Shown here: piece by piece, positions 18,651-28,155 of the stretch
How the letters are laid out: each line of letters begins with the position of its first letter
How positions within the stretch are numbered: position 1 is the stretch's first letter
Assembly: GCA_902778055.1 (NCBI GenBank)
Contig: CACYWL010000007.1
Span: forward strand, 179,889 to 243,888
Length of the DNA stretch: 64,000 nt
Reading direction: 5' to 3'
Source: an uncultured Eubacteriales bacterium
Lineage (GTDB): Bacteria; Bacillota; Clostridia; Christensenellales; Aristaeellaceae
The notes under the pieces: model-generated
The model's database searches: none
Told to the model about the DNA's origin: nothing
Seen by the model: the letters and a program-made list of their open reading frames with translations, nothing else
Program-made: the position numbers and the translations under genes

Positions 18651-19829
18651 ATGGATCTGCAGAATCTTTCCTACGCCAGAAGATTTGACCATGTTTCCGG
18701 AAGCGCGATTCGTGAGATCTTCAAGGTCATTGCTCAGCCGGGAATGATCTCTTTTGCAGGAGGCAATCCGTCCCCCGCTGCCCTGCCGGATCAGAAGGTG
18801 TCCGAACTCGCCCAGGCCGTTCTTGCTGAAAACGGCAAGGCGATCCTGCAGTATGGCGCTACCGAAGGCTATCCGCCCTTCGTCGAAAGCCTCAGGGCCT
18901 ATGTCCGCGATCACCTGGGACTGGATGTGCCCACGGTTCTTCCCGTCACCGGTTCCACCCAGGCCATGGATCTGCTCTGCAAGGCGCTGATCAACCCCGG
19001 CGACCGGATCATCGTGGAAAACCCTTCCTTCCTCGGAAACCTGCAATGCATGAAGCTGTATGAAGCTGAGCTTGTTCCCGTGAACAGCGATGATGAAGGG
19101 CTGGATCCAGACCATCTGGAGGCGCTGATTCGTGAAGTCAGGCCCAAAATGATCTATACCATTCCGACTTTCCAGAATCCGACAGGCCGTACGCTGTCCC
19201 TTGAGCGCAGAAAACGCGTGGCACAGCTGGCCAATCAATATGGGGTTGTGGTCGCGGAGGACGATCCCTACCGTGACCTCCGATACCGCGGCGAAAGCCT
19301 TCCCCCCATCAAGTCTTTCGATGAAAACGGATGGGTCGTGTTTATGGGCAGCTTCAGCAAAACCATTTCTCCCGGGCTCCGGGTCGGCTTTATGGCCGGC
19401 GATTCCGGTATTCTGAGAAAATGCACCGTCGGAAAGCAGTCCTCGGACGTGCATACTGCCAATCTGAACCAGGCCATCGTCGACCAGTATCTTCGGAGAA
19501 ACCTGCTTCCGGATCATATCCGGACGATCTCCTCCGATTATGCCAAACAGTGCGACAGAATGCTGAAGCAGCTGGCCTCCTTCCCAGAGGGGGTAAAGTA
19601 TACCCGGCCGGAGGGCGGGCTGTTCATCTGGGCCGAGCTTCCCGGGCATGTCTCTGCGCTCGACCTTCTGCAGAAAGCCATCGAGAGGAAAGTCGCCTTC
19701 GTGCCCGGAACGCATTTTTATACGGACGGCGGTCATCTGAATACCCTGCGGCTGAATTTTTCGGGAAGTACGCTGGAACAGATTGATCAGGGAATGGATA
19801 TTCTGAGGGAGCTTGTTGTGCAAGCGTAA
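18651..19829 (+). CDS. PLP-dependent aminotransferase, class I/II (aromatic or 2-aminoadipate type)
   Basis: 392 residues. The fold-type I aminotransferase pattern is clear: ISFAGGNPSP at the start, ILQYGATEGYPP, the loop TGSTQAMDLL, IPTFQNPTGR, VAEDDPYRDLRY and the lysine motif MGSFSKTISPGLRVGF, where the lysine binds PLP. It resembles the 2-aminoadipate/aromatic aminotransferase group (LysN/AroT-like). Being under a tyrosine T-box with tyrS suggests the last step of tyrosine synthesis or aromatic transamination (inference). The start at 18651 follows GAAGGAGG; earlier in-frame codons lie inside the T-box and are not translated. Confidence 0.92.
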   Translation: MDLQNLSYARRFDHVSGSAIREIFKVIAQPGMISFAGGNPSPAALPDQKVSELAQAVLAENGKAILQYGATEGYPPFVESLRAYVRDHLGLDVPTVLPVTGSTQAMDLLCKALINPGDRIIVENPSFLGNLQCMKLYEAELVPVNSDDEGLDPDHLEALIREVRPKMIYTIPTFQNPTGRTLSLERRKRVAQLANQYGVVVAEDDPYRDLRYRGESLPPIKSFDENGWVVFMGSFSKTISPGLRVGFMAGDSGILRKCTVGKQSSDVHTANLNQAIVDQYLRRNLLPDHIRTISSDYAKQCDRMLKQLASFPEGVKYTRPEGGLFIWAELPGHVSALDLLQKAIERKVAFVPGTHFYTDGGHLNTLRLNFSGSTLEQIDQGMDILRELVVQA

Positions 19830-19883
19830 AGATTGCATCGCAGGCAGCACTCATAACATGAATGAGAACAGGAGGATAGAACC

Positions 19884-21110
19884 ATGGAACACATTCTGGA
19901 TATTTTAAAGGAACGGGGTTTTATCGCACAGGTTACTTTTGAAGACGAGCTGTATGAACAGCTGAAGAATCCAACCACCTTCTACGTTGGCTTTGATCCC
20001 ACGGCGGACAGTCTCCATATCGGCCACTACATCCCGATTATGGCCATGGCTCATATGCAGAAAGCCGGTCACCGGCCCATCGCACTGATGGGCGGAGGAA
20101 CCGCGATGATCGGCGACCCCTCCGGGAAAACCGACATGAGAAAGATGATGACCGTGGAGACCATCGATCACAATGTGGAATGCATCAAGAAACAGATGTC
20201 GCGGTTCCTTGATTTCAGCGACGGCAATGCCATGATCGTCAACAACGGCGACTGGCTCAGGCACTTGAACTTTATTGAATTTATGCGGGATATCGGTTCC
20301 ATGTTCAATGTAAACCGGATGCTGACCGCTGACTGCTACAAGGCGAGAATGGCTACGGATAACGGCCTGTCCTTCCTCGAATTCACCTACATGCTGATGC
20401 AGAGCTATGATTTCCTGGAGCTGTTCCAGCGCTACGGCTGCAGGCTTGAAATGGGCGGCAATGATCAGTGGAGCAATATGCTCGGCGGCGCGGATCTTGT
20501 ACGCCGCAAGCTGGGCGAAAAGGCTTTCGCCTGCACCTTCCAGCTGCTTCTCACGCATGACGGGCGCAAGATGGGAAAAACGGAGGCAGGCGCCCTCTGG
20601 CTGGATGCGGCAAAAACCTCCCCCTATGCCTTCTATCAGTACTGGCGGAATGTAGCGGATCAGGATGTTGAAAAATGTCTGGCCCTGCTCACCTTCCTCC
20701 CGATGGACGAAGTCCGCCGTCTGGGAAAACTTGAGGGCGCTGAAATCAACGAAGCGAAAAAGGTCCTGGCCTATGAGGTAACCAAGCTGGTGCACGGAGA
20801 AGAAGAAGCCAGGAAAGCGGCAGATGCTGCCGCATCCGCCTTTGGAGGAGCAGCAAGCTCGGAGAACATTCCCTGCCTTGAAATCACAGAGCAGGACCTT
20901 CTGGCCGACTCCCGGATCACGACACTGCTCGTACGGTCCGGTCTCTGCAAAAGCCAGAGTGATGCCCGGGCTCAGATCGCTCAGAACGCGGTTTCCCTGA
21001 ACGGAGAAAAGATCACGGATCCCGCGTCCGGCATTCAGGCGGATCAGCTTCGGGACGGAGCCGTTCTGAAGAAGGGTAAAAAGGGCATCTGCCGTATCGT
21101 TCTGAAATGA
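19884..21110 (+). CDS. tyrS: tyrosyl-tRNA synthetase
   Basis: 408 residues, the usual length. Class I signature DSLHIGHY near residue 45, the KMSKS-equivalent [13 protein letters not shown] (KMGKT) near 230, the tyrosine pocket FVGFDPT-like sequence and SYDFLEL, and a C-terminal S4 domain ([18 protein letters not shown]). It charges tRNA-Tyr. It lies 54 bases after the aminotransferase under the shared T-box, the standard control for this gene in Firmicutes. AGGAGG precedes the ATG. Confidence 0.97.
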   Translation: MEHILDILKERGFIAQVTFEDELYEQLKNPTTFYVGFDPTADSLHIGHYIPIMAMAHMQKAGHRPIALMGGGTAMIGDPSGKTDMRKMMTVETIDHNVECIKKQMSRFLDFSDGNAMIVNNGDWLRHLNFIEFMRDIGSMFNVNRMLTADCYKARMATDNGLSFLEFTYMLMQSYDFLELFQRYGCRLEMGGNDQWSNMLGGADLVRRKLGEKAFACTFQLLLTHDGRKMGKTEAGALWLDAAKTSPYAFYQYWRNVADQDVEKCLALLTFLPMDEVRRLGKLEGAEINEAKKVLAYEVTKLVHGEEEARKAADAAASAFGGAASSENIPCLEITEQDLLADSRITTLLVRSGLCKSQSDARAQIAQNAVSLNGEKITDPASGIQADQLRDGAVLKKGKKGICRIVLK

Positions 21111-21751
21111 CAAAGGAGAGTTATGTCACCCTTGCAGGCTATGGAAGGGATGAAGTTGTCATTCAGAAAAGCCGTTTCATCGGCGAGGCCAGGCCCTGCA
21201 GTTCCGAAGAAGAGGCGCTCGCGTTTCTCCGCGAAATCCGTGAGGGCTCCCGGGATGCCAGGCATCACTGTTATGCCTACATTATCGGGAAAAATGAAGG
21301 AATCCTCCGGTATTCGGATGACGGAGAGCCCGGCGGAACGGCAGGAATGCCCATGCTGTCGCTGATGAGATCTGAAAAGCTGGTTGATTGCTGTGCCTGT
21401 GTCACGCGTTATTTCGGGGGCATCCTGCTCGGCACGGGAGGCCTTGTGCGCGCATATACGGAGGCGTGCCGAATCGCGGTCAGGGCCGCGGGAATTGTCC
21501 GGATGGAACTGACCAGTCAGGATCTGTGTGAAGTTCCCTACAGCGTTTGGGACGCGGTGCATTATCGTCTGGATAAAATGCCTGTTCAGGTGCGCGATGT
21601 CGAGTTCGGCACAGCGGTCTCGTTTACCCTGCTGACAAGATCATCAGAGAGGGAAACCATCCTTCAGGAGCTGGATAACGCATCAAATCGAACGATGGAA
21701 ACCCTCTTCGAAAAAGAAAGCTATGATTTCTGGCCGAATGAAAGGATATAA
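21107..21751 (+). CDS. YigZ/IMPACT family protein
   Basis: 214 residues. [46 protein letters not shown] and [24 protein letters not shown] stretches are diagnostic of the YigZ (UPF0029, N-terminal) family, with the C-terminal DUF1949 domain following. Its ATG overlaps the tyrS stop by 4 bases. The molecular function of the family in bacteria is not settled; a link to translation is suggested by homology to eukaryotic IMPACT. Confidence 0.93.
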   Translation: MTKESYVTLAGYGRDEVVIQKSRFIGEARPCSSEEEALAFLREIREGSRDARHHCYAYIIGKNEGILRYSDDGEPGGTAGMPMLSLMRSEKLVDCCACVTRYFGGILLGTGGLVRAYTEACRIAVRAAGIVRMELTSQDLCEVPYSVWDAVHYRLDKMPVQVRDVEFGTAVSFTLLTRSSERETILQELDNASNRTMETLFEKESYDFWPNERI

Positions 21752-21769
21752 ATCTGTCTGATTACGCAA

Positions 21770-21805
21770 GGAACGCCGTCCATTCTCCGGACGGCGTTCC
21801 CTTAT
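21770..21805. terminator. bidirectional terminator between convergent operons
   Basis: GGAACGCCGTCC and GGACGGCGTTCC (21770-21800) form a perfect 12-base-pair stem with a 7-base loop between the convergent yigZ-like and deoD genes. The T run is poor on either side. Confidence 0.75.
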
Positions 21806-21836
21806 AACCTGTACCAGGCTTGCTGCTGCAATCATA

Positions 21837-22547
21837 TCAGGCGATTTCCAGTGCAATCTGCATCATTTCATGGAATCCAATCTGCCGCTGTTCAGCCGGC
21901 ATGCTTTCTCCGGTAACAACGCTGTCCGAAATCGTGCAGAGGCACAGGGCATTTTTCCCGGCTCTGGCCGCATTCAGATAAAGCGCGGCGGATTCCATTT
22001 CCACGGCGAGCACGCCGAGCTTTTGAAGGGCAAGAGAGTTCTTCCCTTCATCATAGAACACGTCGCTGGAATAAATGGGCCCGCAGACAATCCTTTTTCC
22101 CATTTTTTTGCCGGTCTCAACGGCTTTGCTTAACAGCTCATAGCTGCAGCAGGGAGCGAGGTTGCCCCGGATCCCGAACTGATCGCCGAAATGAGAGTCC
22201 GTATAGGCGCTCATGGCAGCCACAATGTCCATCAGATGAAGATCTTTGCTGAGTGCGCCTGCGGAACCAATCCGGATGATGTTCTTCACATTGTAAAAGT
22301 TATACAGCTCATAGGAATAGATCCCGATGGAGGGCATTCCCATTCCGCTGGCCATGACGGAGACGCGTTTCCCGCCGTAAGTGCCGGTGTATCCCTGGAC
22401 GCCGCGCACATTGTTCACCAGTTCGGCATCCTTCAGATAAGTCTGCGCAATGAACTGAGCCCGAAGCGGATCTCCCGGCATCAGCACAGTTTCAGCAAAA
22501 GCGTCTTCCGGAGCGTTGATGTGAGGAGTTGGGATATTGGGATTCAT
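21837..22547 (-). CDS. deoD: purine nucleoside phosphorylase DeoD-type
   Basis: 236 residues. TPHINAPEDAFAETVLMPGDPLRA, RIGSAGALS, VAVEMESAALY and CTISDSVVTGE match the hexameric DeoD family; the MESAALY and SD motifs hold the nucleoside and phosphate. It cleaves purine (deoxy)nucleosides to base and (deoxy)ribose-1-phosphate. AGGAGGAAAAC precedes the ATG. It lies downstream of the tetR gene on the same strand. Confidence 0.96.
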   Translation of the reverse strand: MNPNIPTPHINAPEDAFAETVLMPGDPLRAQFIAQTYLKDAELVNNVRGVQGYTGTYGGKRVSVMASGMGMPSIGIYSYELYNFYNVKNIIRIGSAGALSKDLHLMDIVAAMSAYTDSHFGDQFGIRGNLAPCCSYELLSKAVETGKKMGKRIVCGPIYSSDVFYDEGKNSLALQKLGVLAVEMESAALYLNAARAGKNALCLCTISDSVVTGESMPAEQRQIGFHEMMQIALEIA

Positions 22548-22625
22548 GGTTGTTTTCCTCCTTCATGCTAATCATGTATTCAGGTTAACGGAAACGGGTC
22601 ATTTGGAAAACCGAACAGGGAGCTT

Positions 22626-23339
22626 TTATGATTCAGAGGCATCCGAGGCCGGCTCGACCATCCACCAGAGATGGATCGCTTCAACCATGGAGCTCAGGTC
22701 TTCCAGCTGAATGAGATCAATGCTGCCGTAGGGAGCGGAAAAAAGGTTTTCGATGGCCGCCCGATAGGGTTCGGCAATGGACAGCAGCTGTGACGGCGAG
22801 GCCATTTTGCCCTCTTTTTCCGATCGGATCATCTCTTCACTGATCTCGGCCCAGAAATCGTTCACCAGGTCTAGCGCAATTTCGGCCGTTTTTTCGGGAT
22901 AGGGCGTAAAAGCCTGATTCTGCTGAATCATTTTTTCCAGAGCATTCACTGTCGGCCCTTTCCAGTTCGTTTTCAGCGCATCCTGATAGGCGGCACGGAT
23001 GCTTTTCCCTTCGGGGAGAATGAACACGGGAAGAATCATCTTCAAAAAAGCGAGTCCCTCCCCCTGAAAAGGAATCATGGCTTTCAGCAGCTTTTTCATT
23101 TCCTCCAGGCCGTCGGGAGAGCTCTCGCCGCAGATTTTCATCGCAGCAAGCAATGCCCGGTTCTCGCAGATTTTCTGAAGCACGATTTCCTTGCTCTCGA
23201 AATGGTGATAAAAGCTTCCCTTGCTCAGATGAAGCACGTCCAGAATATCCTGGACACTGGTCGCCTCATAGCCGCGTTCCGCAAACAGGGATTCCGCTGT
23301 CTCGAGAATCTGACGCTTCCTGATTTCTCCCTTGATCAT
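22626..23339 (-). CDS. TetR/AcrR family transcriptional regulator
   Basis: 237 residues. The N-terminal helix-turn-helix is textbook: RQILETAESLFAERGYEATSVQDILDVLHLSKGSFYHHFESKE-type sequence over residues 8-50. The ligand-binding half is not recognisable. The ATG at 23339 overlaps the stop of the flavoprotein gene (ATGA), with GGAGG 12 bases upstream, so the two are cotranscribed; the target could be that gene or itself. No operator was identified. Confidence 0.92.
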   Translation of the reverse strand: MIKGEIRKRQILETAESLFAERGYEATSVQDILDVLHLSKGSFYHHFESKEIVLQKICENRALLAAMKICGESSPDGLEEMKKLLKAMIPFQGEGLAFLKMILPVFILPEGKSIRAAYQDALKTNWKGPTVNALEKMIQQNQAFTPYPEKTAEIALDLVNDFWAEISEEMIRSEKEGKMASPSQLLSIAEPYRAAIENLFSAPYGSIDLIQLEDLSSMVEAIHLWWMVEPASDASES

Positions 23340-24559
23340 TTTATCCGTTTCCTCCCATTCAAGCCTGCGCGGAGCCCGCAAACCGAGGCAAACATCAGAT
23401 TGAACCCGCCGCAGTCGCCGTCCACATTCAGCAATTCTCCGGTAATATGCAGACCGGGAAGCAGTCTGGATTCAAGGTTGGAAGCATGGATATCCGCACA
23501 GTCCACCCCGCCGGCCATCACCTGAGCCCTGTCGAACCCTTCCAGGCCCGTAACCGGGATCCGATATTCCAACAGGCAGTTCGCAATACCGGAAATCTGG
23601 TCCTCCGTGAGCTCGGAAGCCTTCTCCCCCCGAAGGGCCAGCCCGGCCTGCTTGCAGACAGCATAGGCCAGCCGCGGCGCGCAAATCCCGCGAAGAAGCG
23701 TCGGCGGCGGTTCAGACGCAAACCTTTCCCGTCTTCTGAAAAGCTCCTTCCGCAGAGAATCAGCTGAATCAAACAGGTCAAAAACCAGATTCAGCAGGCA
23801 CTCGCTGCGTCCGGGCTCCGCGAACCGGGAGCACTGCATGGTACAGATCCCGCTGATTCCCCGGTCCGTAAACAGGACTTCGCCCTGTTCCGCATGCTTT
23901 TCAATTCCGTCTGTCAAAATGCGGACAGCGCATTTTACCCGAATGCCGGATAAGCCGGAAACGGATCTGGGCTCGGCGATCAGCGGGGTCAGGGAAGGTT
24001 TTGGCCCAATCAGGCGATGACCGGAGTTTCTCAGAAAAGCCCAGAAATCCGTACCCCCGCCGAGCTTGGGCTGCGCGGCGCCTCCCGCAGCAAGAATCAG
24101 CCGCCCGGAAAGGAATTCATCCCCGGCTTCGGTACGAACGGCAAATCCCTGACCGCTTCTGTCAATCGATGTGACCCGCTCCTGAGCACGGATCTCAACG
24201 CCGGTTCGTTTCAGCTCCCCTTTGAGAACCTCCAAAACCGTGGACGACATATAAGTGCATGGATATCCTCTTCCTTCGGAATCAAAGCGAATAACCAGAC
24301 CCAGCTCCCGCCAGAACGTGAGAAGCTCCTCCAGACAGTCCCGGCCCATCACCTTTTCGACAAAACCCGGGTCCCCGTAATACCGCAGGGAACCGGCATT
24401 GAGGAGGTTGCAGCGGCCGTTTCCGCTGGCGAGTATTTTCTTCCCGGGTTCATTCATTTTCTCAAGCAGAATCACCCGATCACCCGCCCTCGCGGAACAG
24501 ATGGCAGAGACGAGACCCGAAGTTCCCCCTCCGACTACAACCACATCAGCCCGTTCCAA
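23336..24559 (-). CDS. HI0933/BaiN-like flavoprotein (NAD(P)/FAD-dependent)
   Basis: 407 residues. An N-terminal FAD-binding loop VVVGGGTSGLVSAI is followed by LLEKMNEPGKKILASGNGRCNLLN, the hallmark of the HI0933/YhiN/BaiN family, and the C-terminal GLHITGELLNVDGDCGGFNLMFA. BaiN of gut clostridia acts in bile acid dehydroxylation, but most family members have no known substrate, so only the family is claimed. Confidence 0.92.
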   Translation of the reverse strand: MERADVVVVGGGTSGLVSAICSARAGDRVILLEKMNEPGKKILASGNGRCNLLNAGSLRYYGDPGFVEKVMGRDCLEELLTFWRELGLVIRFDSEGRGYPCTYMSSTVLEVLKGELKRTGVEIRAQERVTSIDRSGQGFAVRTEAGDEFLSGRLILAAGGAAQPKLGGGTDFWAFLRNSGHRLIGPKPSLTPLIAEPRSVSGLSGIRVKCAVRILTDGIEKHAEQGEVLFTDRGISGICTMQCSRFAEPGRSECLLNLVFDLFDSADSLRKELFRRRERFASEPPPTLLRGICAPRLAYAVCKQAGLALRGEKASELTEDQISGIANCLLEYRIPVTGLEGFDRAQVMAGGVDCADIHASNLESRLLPGLHITGELLNVDGDCGGFNLMFASVCGLRAGLNGRKRIK

Positions 24560-24601
24560 ATCTATACCGCCTCCAGGGAATGCCGCAAAACAAAATCCGG
24601 T

Positions 24602-25354
24602 TTATTCTTCCATATGATATATAGACTTCAGTTCTTTTGTCAAGATTCCCTCGTTCTCATAAATGAGCAGCGGCGGCATCGGATGCAGCCTCGGGCGGGC
24701 ATCTTTCACCGCCTCCAGCAGAACAAGATTGGCCGGATGATTTGTGTCCGGATACACGAGTCTGAACTTCTTCGGCTCCAGATGCTGCTTCTTCAGTTCC
24801 ATCATCAGGCTGAACATCTGCGCAGCGGGATAAACCAGAAAAATCTTTCCTTTTCCTTTCAGGATCTGGAAAGCTGTTGAAAAAAACTGACTCAGTGTAT
24901 TCTCCTTCTGATGCCTTGCCGTGGATAAAGCCTCCGTACGGTTGGTCATCACCCTGCCGGGCATTCCGTAGGGCGGATTGCACACGATGACATCTACACT
25001 GCATGGCGGAAGAAAACCGGGGGCCTCGCTGATATCCATGCACCGGATCTCAACCATGTGATCAAGGTGATTCAGCTTCATGGTCCGGCAGGACATCTCC
25101 GCCATCTCTTTCTGAATTTCAAGGCCGATATAGTGCCCGCCTTTTCCCCGTCCAATCATGAGCAGAGGAAGAATGCCCGTTCCGCTTCCAAAATCAACCA
25201 CCAGATCATCCGTCCTGGCCTGCGCAAAATCCGCGAGCAGAACGGAGTCCATGCCAAAGCGGAACCCCTCTTTCTTCTGAATCAGCCGAAGCCCCCCAAG
25301 ATGAAGCTCCTCGAGGGTCTCCTCCTCTTCAAACCATCCCACTTCTTCCTTCAT
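24602..25354 (-). CDS. trmN: tRNA1(Val) adenine-N6 methyltransferase-like (TrmN6/YabB)
   Basis: 250 residues. FGMDSVLLADFA, then the SAM loop VDFGSGTGILPLLM, the motif VIVCNPPYG of N6-adenine methyltransferases, and a C-terminal RLHPMPPLLIYEN. The start chosen is the ATG at 25354 (MKEEVGWFEEEETLEEL), which matches family starts. A longer reading from a TTG at 25432 would run through the glgA terminator hairpin and is rejected. It probably modifies A37 of a tRNA. Confidence 0.88.
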   Translation of the reverse strand: MKEEVGWFEEEETLEELHLGGLRLIQKKEGFRFGMDSVLLADFAQARTDDLVVDFGSGTGILPLLMIGRGKGGHYIGLEIQKEMAEMSCRTMKLNHLDHMVEIRCMDISEAPGFLPPCSVDVIVCNPPYGMPGRVMTNRTEALSTARHQKENTLSQFFSTAFQILKGKGKIFLVYPAAQMFSLMMELKKQHLEPKKFRLVYPDTNHPANLVLLEAVKDARPRLHPMPPLLIYENEGILTKELKSIYHMEE

Positions 25355-25357
25355 CGC

Positions 25358-25394
25358 TGTAAAATGGATGTGCAGGGCTGCCCCCTGCACATCC
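25358..25394 (-). terminator. intrinsic terminator after glgA
   Basis: On the minus strand GGATGTGCAGGG and CCCTGCACATCC form a perfect 12-base-pair stem with a 5-base loop, followed by ATTTTA. It lies about 40 bases after the glgA stop and immediately before the trmN start. Confidence 0.8.
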
Positions 25395-25434
25395 TTCTCC
25401 TGATTCATCAGTATTCTATATCTTGGAGACAAAA

Positions 25435-26931
25435 TCAGATATCCACAACGACCGGATTGGGCTCCTCCTGCACAGTTTCAGGCTCGCTTTCAGCTGGTTC
25501 AAAAAGCTTTGCATAAAGGCGCATATACTCTCCGGCCGAATGCGTCCAGCTGTAGTCTCCGCTCATGCCTCTCTGCTGCAGGAGCTTCCAGGTTTCAGGT
25601 TTGTTCCTGTAGAAATCGACTGCTCTCTCAATCGTATGGAGCATATCATGCGCATTGTAGTTAAAGAAGGAGAAACCGTTTCCTTCTCTGGTCGCTTCAT
25701 TGAAGCTGAGCACGGTATCCCGCAGTCCGCCCGTCTCCCGGACCAGCGGAACCGTCCCGTATCTCATGGCAATCATCTGGCTCAGTCCGCAGGGTTCAAA
25801 CTGGCTGGGCATCAGGAAAATGTCCGTCCCTGCGTAAATCTGGTGAGCCAGAGCATGGTCCATGGTAAAGCGGGCAGCCACCCGTCCCTTATACTCCCCT
25901 TCAGCCCAACTGAACAGGTTGAAATAGCGGCCCTCGCCCATGCCCAGAATGACAAACTGAACGCCCTGCCGCATGATATCAGCGATGACATAATCCACAA
26001 GATCGAGGCCCTTCTGATTGCTCAGACGGCCGACCATGCCGATGATCGGAACGCTGCTGTCCTGAACCAGGCCGAGCTTTTCCTGAAGTGCCTTTTTGCA
26101 GGCCGCCTTCCCTTCCATGTGATCCACGGAATAGTTGGCCGCGATATGCGGGTCTTTTTCAGGATTATAATCTTCTATATCGATGCCGTTCAGCACGCCG
26201 AACAGCTCTTTCTTTCTGGCCCGGAGAAGGCCGTCCAGCCGCTCGCCGTAGTAGGCGGTCTGGATCTCTTCGGAATAGCTGGGGCTCACCGTCGTGATCA
26301 GGTCGCTGTAAACCAGCGCCGCTTTCATAAAATTGGCGCATCCGTAGCATTCCAGCTTGTCATCTGTCCACAGGCTGTCCCCCAGTCCGAGCACATCCTG
26401 CACCTCGCGGATGCCAAAGATCCCCTGGTACTGCAGATTGTGAATCGTAAAAATCGTCCTGATCCCGGAATAGAAAGGAAGATGAGCATACTGGATTTTG
26501 AGCAGGGCCGGAACCATCCCGCTCTGCCAGTCATGCGCATGAATCACTTCCGGCTGGAAGTCAATCAGCGGAAGCATATTCAGAATGCTGCGGCAGAAGA
26601 ACCCGAATCTTTCGTACTCATCCCCGCCCATCCCGTAAATATAGGGACGGCCGAAATAATACTTGTTGTCGATAAAGTACCAGGTGACCCCGTCCTTCTT
26701 CAGAGCTTCCACTCCGCAGTACTGACGGCGCCATCCAAGCTGAACCTCGAAGTCACAGACGTGGGTCATCTGGTTCGTCCACTCCCTGGAGATGGCGCTG
26801 AACAGGGGAAGCACGACCCGGACGTCATTTCCCTCCCCGGCCAGAACAGGGGCCAGCGCACCGACCACATCCGCCAAACCTCCCGTCTTGACAAAGGGAA
26901 CAGCTTCGCTGGCGGCAAACAGAATTTTCAT
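25435..26931 (-). CDS. glgA: glycogen synthase (ADP-glucose)
   Basis: 498 residues. The N-terminal KILFAASEAVPFVKTGGLADV contains the KTGGL ADP-glucose binding motif; HAHDWQSGMVP, GMVGRLSNQKGLDL and the C-terminal EPCGLSQMIAMRYGTVP are all present (GT5 family). The last 20 residues are an acidic, proline-rich tail. It elongates alpha-1,4-glucan. Third gene of the glgC-glgD-glgA group. Confidence 0.97.
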   Translation of the reverse strand: MKILFAASEAVPFVKTGGLADVVGALAPVLAGEGNDVRVVLPLFSAISREWTNQMTHVCDFEVQLGWRRQYCGVEALKKDGVTWYFIDNKYYFGRPYIYGMGGDEYERFGFFCRSILNMLPLIDFQPEVIHAHDWQSGMVPALLKIQYAHLPFYSGIRTIFTIHNLQYQGIFGIREVQDVLGLGDSLWTDDKLECYGCANFMKAALVYSDLITTVSPSYSEEIQTAYYGERLDGLLRARKKELFGVLNGIDIEDYNPEKDPHIAANYSVDHMEGKAACKKALQEKLGLVQDSSVPIIGMVGRLSNQKGLDLVDYVIADIMRQGVQFVILGMGEGRYFNLFSWAEGEYKGRVAARFTMDHALAHQIYAGTDIFLMPSQFEPCGLSQMIAMRYGTVPLVRETGGLRDTVLSFNEATREGNGFSFFNYNAHDMLHTIERAVDFYRNKPETWKLLQQRGMSGDYSWTHSAGEYMRLYAKLFEPAESEPETVQEEPNPVVVDI

Positions 26932-26996
26932 AATGAAGGCCTCCTCAAGGTATGAAAGTAACGGCTACCGGTGACCGGCAGCCGTATAATCCCGAA

Positions 26997-28118
26997 TCAG
27001 ATGACAACTTTCTTTCCGATGACAATGGGATAAGCATCCGGACCGATCAGCCTTGCATTCCGCTTAATCACGGATTGCTTATCCAGAATGCAGTTTTCAA
27101 TATATGCGCCGGAATGGACCTGTCCGTCCTGCATGATAATGCAGTTCTTCACGTGCGCATCCGGGGCAATCTTGACGCCGCGGAAGAGAACGCTGTTTTC
27201 AACCGTGCCCTCAATCTGGCATCCATCGGCCAGCAGGCTGTTCACGGCGCTGGCCTGCTCTCCGTAATAGGTCGGCATCTCGTCGCGCACCTTGGTATAG
27301 ACCGGCAGATCGTCGCGGAAGATCCCTTTCATTTTCTCCGGCGCAAGAATATCCATGTTGAACTTGAAGAAGCTCTGCACCGAATCAATCCGCCAGCATT
27401 CACCCTTGTATTCATAGGCGTTCACCTTGTACTGCTTTTCATGAACCATCTTCATCAGAAGGTCGCGATCCAGATCATGCAGCCCGTGAGCCACCGCTTT
27501 GTCGACCAGGTTCAGCATCAGCTCCCGCTTGATAATCAGGACCTTCATATAGCAGTTGTCATAGCTGGGATGCGTCGGCTGAATCTCCATATCGATGACA
27601 TTGCCGGCCTCATCCAGGTTCAGGTAGGTTCCCAGCTCATCCCTCTTCATGGAGGGATCTTTCGTGTACATCAGCGTTACGCCGGCGTCCGTATCGTGAT
27701 GGAAACGCAGGATTTCATCAAGCCGCGCATTGTAGATAATATCGCTTCCGCTGAGCACCAGGGTGCTCTGCTTGCTGCGTTCGAGATAATTGGTATTGCT
27801 TCTGATGGCATCCAGCAGTCCGGTATACACGCCGACGTTCTCCCTTGTGAGGAAGGGGGGCAGAATATGAAGACCTTCGTTTTTGCCGTGCAGATCCCAC
27901 TCTTTTCCGCTTCCCAGGTGATCCATCAGGCTGTGATAATTCTTCTGCATAATGACGCCGATATTCTTGATCCCGGCATTCACCATGCTCGAAACCTGAA
28001 AATCAATGACACGGAAACGCCCGGCAACAGGCAGGGCGGCAATCGCCCGAAGCATCGTAAGTTCACGCAGGCGCGTATCGTTCTCACCTGTGTAAATAAT
28101 TCCCATAACATCTTTCAT
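26997..28118 (-). CDS. glgD: glucose-1-phosphate adenylyltransferase subunit GlgD
   Basis: 373 residues. It resembles GlgC but begins GIIYTGENDTRLRELTMLRAIAALPVAGRFRVIDF, lacking the catalytic GGxGxRL loop, as is typical for the GlgD regulatory partner of Firmicutes. A left-handed beta-helix of hexapeptide repeats forms the C-terminus (about residues 285-370). GlgC and GlgD form a heterotetramer making ADP-glucose. It lies 37 bases after glgC and 65 bases before glgA. Confidence 0.95.
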   Translation of the reverse strand: MKDVMGIIYTGENDTRLRELTMLRAIAALPVAGRFRVIDFQVSSMVNAGIKNIGVIMQKNYHSLMDHLGSGKEWDLHGKNEGLHILPPFLTRENVGVYTGLLDAIRSNTNYLERSKQSTLVLSGSDIIYNARLDEILRFHHDTDAGVTLMYTKDPSMKRDELGTYLNLDEAGNVIDMEIQPTHPSYDNCYMKVLIIKRELMLNLVDKAVAHGLHDLDRDLLMKMVHEKQYKVNAYEYKGECWRIDSVQSFFKFNMDILAPEKMKGIFRDDLPVYTKVRDEMPTYYGEQASAVNSLLADGCQIEGTVENSVLFRGVKIAPDAHVKNCIIMQDGQVHSGAYIENCILDKQSVIKRNARLIGPDAYPIVIGKKVVI

Positions 28119-28155
28119 GTTCGTACGATTTCCTTTCAGTTATTCTCATTCGGGC

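Noticed and set aside
18297..19850. Long minus-strand open frame of 517 codons opposite the aminotransferase
   Set aside because: It is antisense to a gene with clear aminotransferase motifs and runs across the T-box; it has no domain likeness.
25355..25432. Upstream extension of trmN from a TTG at 25432
   Set aside because: It passes through the perfect 12-base-pair glgA terminator and does not match the family N-terminus.
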